Source of the DNA: Faecalibacterium prausnitzii
GTDB lineage: Bacteria > Bacillota > Clostridia > Oscillospirales > Ruminococcaceae
Length of the DNA: 7,759 nucleotides
Assembly: GCA_002313795.1 (NCBI GenBank)
Contig: DCCL01000290.1
Coordinates: 1 to 7,759 of the forward strand
Direction of reading: 5' to 3'
The notes beneath the pieces are model-generated. The model was not told where the DNA came from and did no database searches. It worked only from the letters and a program-made list of their open reading frames with translations. Made by a program: the position numbers and the translations under genes. This document shows positions 1-5,729 of this stretch, piece after piece; the stretch's first letter is position 1; every line of letters starts with the position of its first letter.

Positions 1-75
1 CCAAAAAGAAAAATTTTCAGCGTATCGGGCAAAATGCAGACCAAATTCTTGTCGAATGTGCACAACCGAAAAGCC

Positions 76-104
76 TTGACTGTAATAAAGAAGAAAATTA
101 TAAT
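76..104 (+). promoter_or_regulatory. Sigma-A-type promoter of the iclR-family gene
   Basis: TTGACT at 76-81 and TATAAT at 99-104 are separated by exactly 17 bases, close to the consensus housekeeping promoter. The expected transcription start is near 111, giving a leader of about 80 nt before the regulator start at 192. The surrounding DNA is AT-rich, as is usual for promoters. This is seen directly in the sequence; activity is inferred. Confidence 0.8.
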
Positions 105-115
105 ATTTTTGGACA

Positions 116-140
116 GGAAACAGAATCAGATAATGTTTCC
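116..140. promoter_or_regulatory. Dyad operator candidate downstream of the iclR-family promoter
   Basis: GGAAACA (116-122) and TGTTTCC (134-140) are perfect 7-bp inverted arms separated by 11 bases, centred near 128 and starting about five bases after the predicted transcription start. A dyad at this place would let a bound repressor block transcription. Many IclR-family proteins repress their own gene, and GGAAA/TTTCC half-sites resemble those reported for E. coli IclR, although the spacing here is longer. Autoregulation is therefore an inference. It could also form an RNA hairpin. Confidence 0.45.
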
Positions 141-195
141 ATCTTCAAAAAGGCGGCGGGTGTTCCTGCCGTTCAGAAACGGAGAATCGCTATGA
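133..195 (+). CDS. Possible 20-residue leader peptide overlapping the iclR-family start
   Basis: An ATG at 133 opens a 20-codon frame whose TGA (193-195) overlaps the regulator's ATG (192-194) as ATGA, an arrangement typical of translational coupling. The peptide is basic, with one Lys followed by three consecutive Arg codons (AGG CGG CGG) near its start. The only ribosome-binding-like sequence, AGGAAA at 115-120, lies 12 bases upstream, which is far, and the ATG sits inside the right arm of the 116-140 dyad. The frame is open upstream to base 1, so it may be chance. No recognisable family; low confidence. Confidence 0.15.
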   Translation: MFPSSKRRRVFLPFRNGESL

Positions 196-938
196 ATTCC
201 ACTGAGAAAGTGGTCGCCCTGATGAAGATCCTTGGCCATGAGCCCTATGTCTATGGTGTGACAGAACTGGGCGAGATGATCGGCTGCGGAAAGAGCGGCA
301 CCTTCAAGCTGCTCAACGTGCTGGTCAAGGAGGGCCTTGCCGCTCAGACAGCGGACCACAAATATACTTTGGGCATCGGCACCTATCTGCTGGGCAAACG
401 CTACGAGGAAAACGTGGGCGTCGTCCGGGCGGTGCGGCCCTATATGAACAAATTGCGCGACCTGACCGGTGAGACCATCACCTTTGGCATGCTGGTCAAT
501 GGCCGGCCCATGGGCATCTGCCGCGCCGATGGCACCAATATGGTGCGAGTGCTGAGCCATATGGGCAATGACCGGCCCGTCTATGCCGGTGGCATCGGTA
601 TGGTGCTGGGAGCCTATATGGACCCGGACACCATCCGGGAGATGCTGATGGAAGACCCGCCCCACCCCTTCACCAGCCGGACCATCACCGACCCGTATAA
701 AGTGCTGGAGCAGCTGGCAAAGATACGGGAACAGGGCTATGCCATCTGTGATGGAGACATCGACCTGGATACCATCACCTTCGGTGCGCCGCTGCTGGAT
801 CACGAGAAGCAGGCATGGGCGGCTCTCGTCCTCAGTGCTCCCCGCAGCCGGGTGGACGATGTGGTGCGGGACCGGTATCTGTTCCAGGTGAGGGAAACGG
901 CCAAACAGATCAGTAAAGAACTCGGCTTTGCCGGCTAA
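192..938 (+). CDS. IclR-family transcriptional regulator
   Basis: This is a 248-residue cytoplasmic DNA-binding regulator of typical length for the IclR family (about 240-280). The N-terminal winged helix-turn-helix spans roughly residues 3-62, with the helix-turn-helix around 22-44 and a wing strand KYTLG at 57-61. A linker helix leads into the IclR effector-binding domain at about 75-245, which in this family binds small carboxylates or aromatic acids. The start at 192 is preceded by GGAGA (181-185) six bases upstream. It has its own strong promoter and leads a + strand unit with the thioesterase and EFR1 genes. It probably represses itself and controls either these genes or the carboxylate operon to the right. 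The ligand cannot be deduced. Family assignment is firm; target is inferred. Confidence 0.9.
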   Translation: MNSTEKVVALMKILGHEPYVYGVTELGEMIGCGKSGTFKLLNVLVKEGLAAQTADHKYTLGIGTYLLGKRYEENVGVVRAVRPYMNKLRDLTGETITFGMLVNGRPMGICRADGTNMVRVLSHMGNDRPVYAGGIGMVLGAYMDPDTIREMLMEDPPHPFTSRTITDPYKVLEQLAKIREQGYAICDGDIDLDTITFGAPLLDHEKQAWAALVLSAPRSRVDDVVRDRYLFQVRETAKQISKELGFAG

Positions 939-939
939 G

Positions 940-968
940 TTTCTTATATACCTTTATAATAGTATAAT
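940..968 (+). promoter_or_regulatory. Weak secondary promoter candidate before the thioesterase gene
   Basis: Two TATAAT hexamers lie close together at 955-960 and 963-968, just after the regulator's stop codon. The second has a poor -35 match, TTTCTT at 940-945, with a 17-base spacer. The short AT-rich interval within GC-rich coding DNA suggests a promoter letting the thioesterase be transcribed apart from the regulator. The poor -35 makes this tentative. Confidence 0.35.
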
Positions 969-1016
969 AGAGGGCGCTGCACAGTGTGGTGCGGGCCATG
1001 GAGAGGGAAAAACAAA

Positions 1017-1448
1017 ATGAATTATGAAGCTATCCTGAAATTCCGCAATGAGATGAACCCCTTTGCGCGGATGCTGAACATCGACGCTACAGAGCTGCGG
1101 GAGGGTTACGCCAGAGCTTCCATGCCGGTGAGCCGGAAGCTGATGAACCCGCAGGGCGCTGTCCACGGCGGTGTGCTCTACACCCTGGCCGATGTAGCAG
1201 GCGGAAACGCTGCTGCCAGCTACGGCGAGTGGATCGCCACGCTGGATGCAGATTTCCACTATCTGCGCCCGGGCTTGAACTTGACCAGTCTGACGGCAGA
1301 AGCCGTGGAGCTGAAGCACGGCAAGCGGGTCTCTGTCTATGACGTCAAAGTTTCTGACCAGAACGGTACGGTGCTGGCCGCAGGCACCTTCACCTTCTCG
1401 TCGCTGGGCCGCAAGATCGCGATGAGCGACGGGGAAAAAGTAGAATAA
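1017..1448 (+). CDS. PaaI-type hotdog-fold thioesterase
   Basis: This 143-residue protein has the length and pattern of the PaaI/YbgC-like hotdog thioesterases, which hydrolyse acyl-CoA or aryl-CoA thioesters as small cytoplasmic oligomers. The diagnostic stretch runs from NPQGAVHGG (H50 followed by two Gly) into TLADVAGG with acidic D59, the expected catalytic/CoA-binding core on the hotdog helix. The C-terminal beta strands follow (YDVKVSDQNGTVLAAGTFTF). I chose ATG 1017 because GGAGAGGG (1000-1007) lies nine bases upstream; an in-frame ATG at 984 would add 11 unconserved-looking residues and bury this site. It lies 78 bases after the IclR gene and 95 before the EFR1 gene on the same strand. 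Substrate unknown; a detoxifying or CoA-recycling role is inferred. Confidence 0.85.
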   Translation: MNYEAILKFRNEMNPFARMLNIDATELREGYARASMPVSRKLMNPQGAVHGGVLYTLADVAGGNAAASYGEWIATLDADFHYLRPGLNLTSLTAEAVELKHGKRVSVYDVKVSDQNGTVLAAGTFTFSSLGRKIAMSDGEKVE

Positions 1449-1473
1449 ACAGAAAAAGAGACTGTTTTCATCA

Positions 1474-1515
1474 GGCAGGATGCGGGTAAAGACCGTTGGG
1501 ACGGTGGATCCTGCC
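1474..1515 (+). repeat. Nested inverted repeat between the thioesterase and EFR1 genes
   Basis: GGCAGGAT (1474-1481) and ATCCTGCC (1508-1515) are perfect 8-bp inverted arms. Inside them is a second hairpin, ACCGT (1492-1496) and ACGGT (1501-1505), with a TGGG loop. No U-tract follows, so it is not an intrinsic terminator. It lies 28 bases before the EFR1 start and could be an mRNA structure or protein site tuning expression of that gene. Structure is seen; function is unknown. Confidence 0.45.
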
Positions 1516-1543
1516 CGGAAAAACGGCTTCTGAAGGAGAGAGT

Positions 1544-2362
1544 ATGAAGTTTTCCAGAGTGACCGCAGTCTATTTCAGCCCCACCGGCAATGTCCGCCGG
1601 GCGGCGCAGGCACTGGCTGGTGCATTGGCCGCAGAGCTGGGCCTGCCCTCGGCAGAGCTGGACATCACCCTGCCCCGGAACCGGGGAGAGCAGCATTCCT
1701 TTGCTGCGGACGAGCTGGTGGTCTTCGCCAGCCCTACTTATGCAGGCCGTCTGCCCAATAAGATACAGCCTGCCTTTGCCGGGGACTTCCACGGCAAGGG
1801 CACAGCGGCGGTGCCGGTGGTGCTGTTCGGCAACCGCAGTTTTCAGGATGCACTGTCAGAACTGGGCATCCTGCTGCGGCAGAACGGATTCGTGACAGTG
1901 GGCGGTGCTTCCATGGTCAGTGAGCATGTATTCTCGCAGAAACTGGCCCCGGGCCGTCCGGATGCCAACGATTTGAGCGCACTGAAGCAGTTTGCAAAGG
2001 AGCTGGCCGCAAAGCTGACGGCTGCCGAGGAGTTGACCTCCGTCACTCTGCCGGGCAATGACCCGGTGGGCCCCTATTATACCCCGCTGGGCACCGACGG
2101 TCAGCCGGCCAAGTTCCTCAAGGCTGTGCCCAGGACGACGGACGCCTGCGACAACTGCGGAGAGTGTGCCGCTGTCTGCCCCATGGGCAGCATCGTGCCG
2201 GAAAACTGCAAAGAGATGCAGGGCATCTGCATCAAGTGTCAGGCCTGCATCAAAGCCTGCCCGAAGGGCGCGAAGTATTTCGATGACCCGGCCTTCCTCT
2301 CCCATGTGGCAATGCTGGAACAGAATTACACTGCCCGGAAGGAAAACGGATTCTATCTATAA
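1544..2362 (+). CDS. EFR1-family flavodoxin-like / 2[4Fe-4S] ferredoxin protein
   Basis: This 272-residue protein fuses a flavodoxin-like N-terminal domain to a C-terminal bacterial ferredoxin domain, the architecture named EFR1-family ferredoxin in anaerobes. The phosphate-binding loop is SPTGN at residues 12-16, and a second flavin-contact loop lies near FASPTYAGR. The ferredoxin part carries two full CxxCxxCxxxCP motifs, C202-C205-C208-C212 and C229-C232-C235-C239, able to hold two [4Fe-4S] clusters. It probably moves electrons from FMN to clusters in the cytoplasm; partners are unknown. ATG 1544 is chosen over an in-frame upstream start at 1496 because AAGGAGAG (1533-1540) precedes it directly and the flavodoxin strand begins right after. 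It is the last gene before the terminator at 2382. Confidence 0.88.
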   Translation: MKFSRVTAVYFSPTGNVRRAAQALAGALAAELGLPSAELDITLPRNRGEQHSFAADELVVFASPTYAGRLPNKIQPAFAGDFHGKGTAAVPVVLFGNRSFQDALSELGILLRQNGFVTVGGASMVSEHVFSQKLAPGRPDANDLSALKQFAKELAAKLTAAEELTSVTLPGNDPVGPYYTPLGTDGQPAKFLKAVPRTTDACDNCGECAAVCPMGSIVPENCKEMQGICIKCQACIKACPKGAKYFDDPAFLSHVAMLEQNYTARKENGFYL

Positions 2363-2381
2363 TATTATAATGTAGCATCAG

Positions 2382-2417
2382 AGCGGTGGTCTCCCGGAAG
2401 GGAGGCTGCCGCTTTTT
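2382..2417 (+). terminator. Rho-independent terminator after the EFR1 gene
   Basis: A stem of about 14 pairs forms between 2382-2395 and 2400-2413: AGCGG plus wobble pairs plus CTCCC, a GGAA tetraloop, then GGGAG back to CCGCT. TTTTT follows at 2413-2417. It ends the left-hand + strand unit. It also lies just past the stop of the convergent LysR gene, but in that direction no U-tract follows, so termination there would be weak. Confidence 0.92.
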
Positions 2418-2421
2418 GGTT

Positions 2422-3384
2422 TCAGGAGCGGCCTGAGCCGAAGAGAGAATCAAAGTAATCCTCAAGATAGTTCTGACTGGTCTGGATGAAGTCCATGACA
2501 TGGCGGGAGGGAGCAAAGTCGGAGCGGTAGACCAGATAGAGGGTGCTTACCAGCGGAGGGTCGGCCAGCGGGAGGGCATACAGTTCGCCGTAAGTCTTCA
2601 GAGCATTCAGCTGGGTGAGCTGGGAGATGGGGGAGACGAGGGCGGCACCGTAACCCTTTGCGGCCAGCTGGTAAGCCACGGTGGACTGATCGCACTCCAT
2701 GACGATGTTGGGCTTCCGCTGGCCGGAGAGCACATAGTCGATATTGGTGCGCAGACGGGTGCCGGGCCGCAGGGTAATGAGGGGCAGGTCCAGCAGGTCG
2801 GCCAGATGCAGTTCTTTCTGGAACTGCGCCAGTTTTTCTTCCCAGCAGTCGGGATAATACTGCTCCAGCAGGCTCCGGCGGAAGATGCAGGAGATATACT
2901 CCTTGCCCACCGGGAGCTGGACTTCCAGTGGGTTCGGAGCTGGGTTCAGACCGAGGTAAACGTCCAGCTTGTTGTGCATCAGCAGATTCTCCAAATCGGA
3001 GACATTGCCGCTGACCAGCTCCACCGAGATATTGGGATGCATCTCGTGATAGCTCTCGTATAGGTGGGGGAACACCACCGACCCACGCAGACGGGACATA
3101 CCTACCAGCAGGGTGCCCCGGCAGCTGGTGCTGATATCGGCAAAAGCCTGCACCATGTTCCGTTCGCTCTGTAAGATCTGACGGCCATAGAAGACCATCT
3201 GCCTGCCCTCTTCGGTGAGCCGGAGCGAGGGCTTGCGCTCAAACAGGGTGACGCCGTATTCCTCTTCCAGCCGCTGGATGTGGCCGCTGAGGGCCTGCTG
3301 ACTGATGTAGAGCCGCTGCGCCGCTCGGGTGAAGCTCAGGTCTTCGGCCACAGCCAGAAAATATTCAAGGCTTTTCGTTCTCAT
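2422..3384 (-). CDS. LysR-family transcriptional regulator
   Basis: This 320-residue protein has standard LysR-type (LTTR) length and layout. The N-terminal winged helix-turn-helix is at residues 5-65, with the helix-turn-helix core FTRAAQRLYISQQALSGHIQ at about 18-37 followed by RLEEEYGVTLFER, a very typical pattern. A linker helix leads into a periplasmic-binding-like effector domain from about residue 90 to 300. AGAGGGAG (complement of 3389-3396) is a good ribosome binding site four bases before the ATG. It is divergent from the rraA-like operon, the classic LTTR position for regulating a neighbour in response to a pathway metabolite. Its target and ligand are inferred, not shown. Confidence 0.92.
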   Translation of the reverse strand: MRTKSLEYFLAVAEDLSFTRAAQRLYISQQALSGHIQRLEEEYGVTLFERKPSLRLTEEGRQMVFYGRQILQSERNMVQAFADISTSCRGTLLVGMSRLRGSVVFPHLYESYHEMHPNISVELVSGNVSDLENLLMHNKLDVYLGLNPAPNPLEVQLPVGKEYISCIFRRSLLEQYYPDCWEEKLAQFQKELHLADLLDLPLITLRPGTRLRTNIDYVLSGQRKPNIVMECDQSTVAYQLAAKGYGAALVSPISQLTQLNALKTYGELYALPLADPPLVSTLYLVYRSDFAPSRHVMDFIQTSQNYLEDYFDSLFGSGRS

Positions 3385-3403
3385 GGGACTCCCTCTGACA
3401 TCT

Positions 3404-3419
3404 ACAACATTTCTGTTGT
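3404..3419. promoter_or_regulatory. 16-bp dyad, candidate LysR-family operator
   Basis: ACAACA (3404-3409) and TGTTGT (3414-3419) are perfect 6-bp inverted arms around TTTC. The site lies in the untranslated leader of the LysR gene, between its promoter and ribosome binding site. LysR-type proteins commonly bind interrupted dyads near their own start and repress themselves. It does not match the classical T-N11-A layout exactly, so the assignment is tentative; an RNA hairpin is also possible. Confidence 0.4.
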
Positions 3420-3453
3420 GAAAGCCACCGTTTAATACCGTTGGACATTGTGA

Positions 3454-3482
3454 TATATCTATGATACCATAAATACAGACAA
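3454..3482 (-). promoter_or_regulatory. Promoter of the LysR-family gene
   Basis: Read on the minus strand, TTGTCT (complement of 3477-3482) and GATATA (complement of 3454-3459) are 17 bases apart, a good sigma-A-like match. Transcription would start near 3447, leaving a leader of about 60 nt that includes the 3404-3419 dyad. On the opposite strand a weaker set, TTGGAC at 3441-3446 and TACCAT at 3465-3470 with an 18-base spacer, could drive the right-hand operon, so the two promoters may overlap. Confidence 0.5.
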
Positions 3483-3504
3483 AAGAAAACAGAAACTTAG
3501 AAAA

Positions 3505-3530
3505 AAACTGTATTTTTGCACGAACAGTTT
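3505..3530 (-). repeat. Inverted repeat with A/T-run, terminator-like toward lysR
   Basis: AAACTGT (3505-3511) and ACAGTTT (3524-3530) are perfect 7-bp arms with a 12-base gap. A run of seven A (3501-3507) means that leftward RNA would have a hairpin followed by seven U. It could stop leftward readthrough into the LysR promoter region, or be an operator. The stem is AT-rich and weak. Confidence 0.25.
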
Positions 3531-3543
3531 ATTGTTGAACGAG

Positions 3544-3575
3544 AAGAAGCGCCCGTGATTTTCCCCGCGCTTCTT
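3544..3575 (+). repeat. First leader hairpin upstream of the rraA-like operon
   Basis: AAGAAGCGC (3544-3552) and GCGCTTCTT (3567-3575) are perfect 9-bp inverted arms with a 14-base loop. Only TTCTTT follows, so it is at best a weak terminator or attenuator in the rightward direction. It may mark the end of a short leader transcript or be a protein-binding dyad. Confidence 0.45.
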
Positions 3576-3598
3576 TGAGGATAAAACGGTCGATCGAT

Positions 3599-3632
3599 GT
3601 GCTCCCGATCAGAGCACGAAACGTCTTATACT
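3599..3632 (+). promoter_or_regulatory. Dyad plus -10-like element, candidate regulated promoter of the operon
   Basis: GTGCTC (3599-3604) and GAGCAC (3612-3617) form a perfect dyad with a 7-base gap. Ten bases later TATACT (3627-3632) resembles a -10 box with no recognisable -35, and the dyad covers where the -35 would be. Such a layout suits an activator-dependent promoter, with transcription from about 3639. A purely RNA-based hairpin is the alternative: TGCTC (3600-3604) can also pair with GAGCA at 3637-3641. Confidence 0.35.
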
Positions 3633-3638
3633 CTGTGA

Positions 3639-3662
3639 GCATCTGCATGCAAGCACAGATGC
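3639..3662 (+). repeat. Hairpin in the rraA-like leader
   Basis: GCATCTG (3639-3645) and CAGATGC (3656-3662) are perfect 7-bp arms with a 10-base loop, ending 14 bases before the AGGAGA ribosome binding site. If transcription starts at about 3639, this stem would sit at the very 5' end of the mRNA, a position known to protect bacterial transcripts from decay. That role is inferred. Confidence 0.45.
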
Positions 3663-3689
3663 CCGCGCAAAAGAAAAGGAGAACATCCT

Positions 3690-4391
3690 ATGTCTGTAGG
3701 TAAGCGTATCTATCTCAAGCGCAATATGCCCGATCCCGAGATCATGAACCAGTTCAAGACCATTCCGGCTTCCAACACCGGTGACGTCATGGGCCGCAAC
3801 TGCGCCATGAATCCCCGCATCCATCTGGTGAGTAGCCCCAAGGCTCAGATGGCCGTCGGCCCTGCTTTCACCGTCAAGTGCCGCGCCGGTGACAACCTGG
3901 CTCTGCACGCAGCCCTGAACTACTGCAACGAGGGTGACTTCCTGGTGGTCTCCAACGAAGAGGACGACACCCGCGCCCTGATGGGCGAAGTCATGATGGC
4001 TTACCTCTACCTGCAGAAGAAAGTAGCAGGCATCGTCATCGACGGCCCCATCCGCGACATCGACGAGATCGGCAAGTGGGATTTCCCCGTTTACGCCACC
4101 GGCACCACCCCGGGCGGCCCCTACAAAGAGGGCCCCGGCGAGGTGAATGTCCCCATCTCCTGCGGCGGCATCAGCGTCAACCCCGGCGACATCATTCTGG
4201 CTGACCCCGACGGCGTTATCTGCATCCCCCGCAAGGACGCTGCCAAGGTGCTGGAAGACGCCAAGAAGTTCCAGGCTGCTGACGAAGGCAAGCTGCAGAA
4301 GACCCGCGAGGGCACCATCAACCGCAGCTGGGTCGATAAGGCTCTGGAAGCCAAGGAGTTTGAGATCATTGACGACGTGTACGAGCCGTGA
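3690..4391 (+). CDS. RraA-family / HMG-aldolase-like protein
   Basis: This 233-residue protein belongs to the RraA/4-hydroxy-4-methyl-2-oxoglutarate aldolase family. Characterised members are divalent-metal class II pyruvate aldolases that split 4-hydroxy-2-oxo acids and often decarboxylate oxaloacetate; E. coli RraA itself instead inhibits RNase E. The key pair R122-D123 sits in VIDGPIRDIDE, preceded by acidic E100 in GEVMMAY, and SNTGDVMGR and VNPGDIILADPDGVICIPR match the N- and C-terminal family blocks. Retention of the R-D pair favours an enzyme over an RNase E regulator. AGGAGA lies seven bases before the ATG. Strong codon bias suggests high expression. It heads the operon with the transporter, DUF6282-like and dehydrogenase genes, supporting a catabolic role. 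Exact substrate unknown. Confidence 0.88.
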   Translation: MSVGKRIYLKRNMPDPEIMNQFKTIPASNTGDVMGRNCAMNPRIHLVSSPKAQMAVGPAFTVKCRAGDNLALHAALNYCNEGDFLVVSNEEDDTRALMGEVMMAYLYLQKKVAGIVIDGPIRDIDEIGKWDFPVYATGTTPGGPYKEGPGEVNVPISCGGISVNPGDIILADPDGVICIPRKDAAKVLEDAKKFQAADEGKLQKTREGTINRSWVDKALEAKEFEIIDDVYEP

Positions 4392-4432
4392 TTTTTACGG
4401 AACTGTAAAAACAGCGGCTCTCTAGGGGCCGC
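4392..4432 (+). repeat. Two intercistronic hairpins between aldolase-like and transporter genes
   Basis: Starting at the base after the stop codon, TTTTTAC (4392-4398) pairs with GTAAAAA (4405-4411) around a 6-base loop. A second stem, GCGGCTCT (4414-4421) with GGGGCCGC (4425-4432) using two wobble pairs, follows two bases later. No U-tract comes after it, so full termination is not expected. Such stems often stabilise the upstream message or limit downstream expression, which would fit an abundant enzyme followed by a membrane transporter. Confidence 0.5.
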
Positions 4433-4453
4433 GCAAGAGTAAGGAAAGATATT

Positions 4454-5707
4454 ATGTCACCTATTACCACAGCTCTTCTCATTATGGCGGCCATGATTGT
4501 GCTATTCATTTGGGAACCGGTTCCTATTCTGGTTACAGCTATCGGCGCTTCTATCGTTTACGCATACACAGGCCTCATTGAAATCAAAGACATCTTCTCT
4601 GGCTACAACAGCACGACTATCGTCCTACTGGCAGGTATGATGATCATTGGCTCCTCGCTGTTCCATTCCGGCATCACTGACCTAATTGGTGAAAAGATGG
4701 TCAAAATTACCGGTAAAAGTGAGCGCAACATTATTTTTGTAACTCTGGTCGTTTCCTGTGCTCTGAGTGCTGTTTGCTCCAACATCGGTGTTATGACTGC
4801 AATGGCTCCGCTGGTTACGGCAATGTGCATTGCTGCCGGTGTTGGACCCAGCAAGTCCCTGCTGGCACTGCTCTTCGGTGCACAGTTTGGCGGCTTTGTT
4901 ACGCTGGTCGGTGTTGGTTCCAACGCTACCGCTAACAGTGTGATGGCTGATTACGGTATCACTCCCTTTGGCTTCTTCAGCATTACTCCGTTTGGCATCG
5001 GCGTCTGCATCTTGGGCACGCTGTACTTTACTTTCATCGGCTCCAAGATGATTCCTGATACCGGTTACATCCCCGAGTTCGCTACCACGGAGAAAAAGCC
5101 TCTGGATAAGAAAAAGGCTATCATTTCCGTTGCAACGCTGGCCTGCGTTCTGGTGGTCATCGCCATGAGCCCCGCCAAAATGCCCATGCATGTGGCGGCT
5201 GTCATCGGTTCTCTGGTCATCATGGGCACCAAGACCATGAGCGTCAAGGAAGCTATCCATGCCATCGATTGGAACTGCCTGCTGTTAGTGGGCGCTTTGA
5301 CTGCCATCTCTACCGGTTTTAAGAACAGCGGCGCAGGCGATGCGGTTGCAAGTCTTATCCTGAAAGTTTTGGGTGACCACCCCAGCACCTTCATGGTCAC
5401 TACTCTGATTTTCTTTGCAGCTGCTCTGCTGACACAGCTGATGTCCAACATCCCCACCATCACCGTATTCCTGCCTATCGGTTTTGCCATTGCTGAAAGC
5501 CTTGGCATCAGCCCATATCCCATCGCAATGACCATCACTTTGGCAGGCGCTGCTTCTTATGCTACTCCGTTTGCAGCTCCTCAGAACATGATGACCGTTG
5601 GCTGGACGAAGTATCGCTTTATCGATTTCGTTAAGATTGGTTTCCCGATGCTGTTTATCACCTACGCTGTCGTTGCAGTCCTGATTCCGATTTTCCTGCC
5701 GTACTGA
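4454..5707 (+). CDS. SLC13/DASS-family carboxylate transporter
   Basis: This 417-residue integral membrane protein is rich in hydrophobic helices throughout, with one long charged loop at about residues 205-223 (ending KKPLDKKK). Two internally similar hairpin-loop motifs carry Ser-Asn signatures: S109-N110-I in CSNIGVMTAMAPL and S331-N332-I in MSNIPTITVFLPI. This is the pseudo-symmetric SN-containing substrate/cation site of the divalent-anion:sodium symporters. It therefore probably imports a di- or tricarboxylate with sodium ions across the cytoplasmic membrane; ion coupling and substrate are inferred. It is slightly short for the family. TAAGGAAA lies before the ATG. It sits between the aldolase-like and DUF6282-like genes, so it likely supplies their substrate. 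Codon use is less biased than in the first gene. Confidence 0.85.
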   Translation: MSPITTALLIMAAMIVLFIWEPVPILVTAIGASIVYAYTGLIEIKDIFSGYNSTTIVLLAGMMIIGSSLFHSGITDLIGEKMVKITGKSERNIIFVTLVVSCALSAVCSNIGVMTAMAPLVTAMCIAAGVGPSKSLLALLFGAQFGGFVTLVGVGSNATANSVMADYGITPFGFFSITPFGIGVCILGTLYFTFIGSKMIPDTGYIPEFATTEKKPLDKKKAIISVATLACVLVVIAMSPAKMPMHVAAVIGSLVIMGTKTMSVKEAIHAIDWNCLLLVGALTAISTGFKNSGAGDAVASLILKVLGDHPSTFMVTTLIFFAAALLTQLMSNIPTITVFLPIGFAIAESLGISPYPIAMTITLAGAASYATPFAAPQNMMTVGWTKYRFIDFVKIGFPMLFITYAVVAVLIPIFLPY

Positions 5708-5729
5708 TTAAGAGGAGCGTTGAATCTCA

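Larger units (their letters stand above)
3385..3689. other. Divergent intergenic region between lysR-like and rraA-like genes
   Basis: These 305 bases contain no convincing gene. From left to right they hold the LysR gene's ribosome binding site, a 16-bp dyad (3404-3419), the LysR promoter read leftward (3454-3482), an A-rich stretch, an inverted repeat with an A-run (3501-3530), and three hairpins (3544-3575, 3599-3617, 3639-3662). They end with the AGGAGA ribosome binding site (3677-3682) of the rraA-like gene. The first half is AT-rich and the second half richer in GC, as expected for promoter then transcribed leader. The exact rightward start site is uncertain. Confidence 0.7.

Noticed and set aside
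1..132. Open frame running from the window edge through the iclR promoter, possibly the 3' end of an upstream gene
   Set aside because: The region is AT-rich, contains a near-consensus promoter, and the Lys/Ile-rich translation has no recognisable features. About 65 stop-free codons can occur by chance.
126..803. 225-codon minus-strand frame opposite the IclR-family gene
   Set aside because: The plus-strand gene has promoter, ribosome binding site and family motifs, while the opposite frame is low-complexity His/Gln/Asp-rich sequence typical of antisense shadows.
2500..3063. 187-codon + strand frame inside the LysR gene
   Set aside because: It is antisense to the conserved effector domain of a clear LysR protein, has no convincing ribosome binding site and no recognisable domain.
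3591..3600. CGATCGAT repeat-like palindrome as an attachment or restriction-linked site
   Set aside because: A short 6-8 base palindrome is expected by chance, and no mobile gene or flanking duplication is present.
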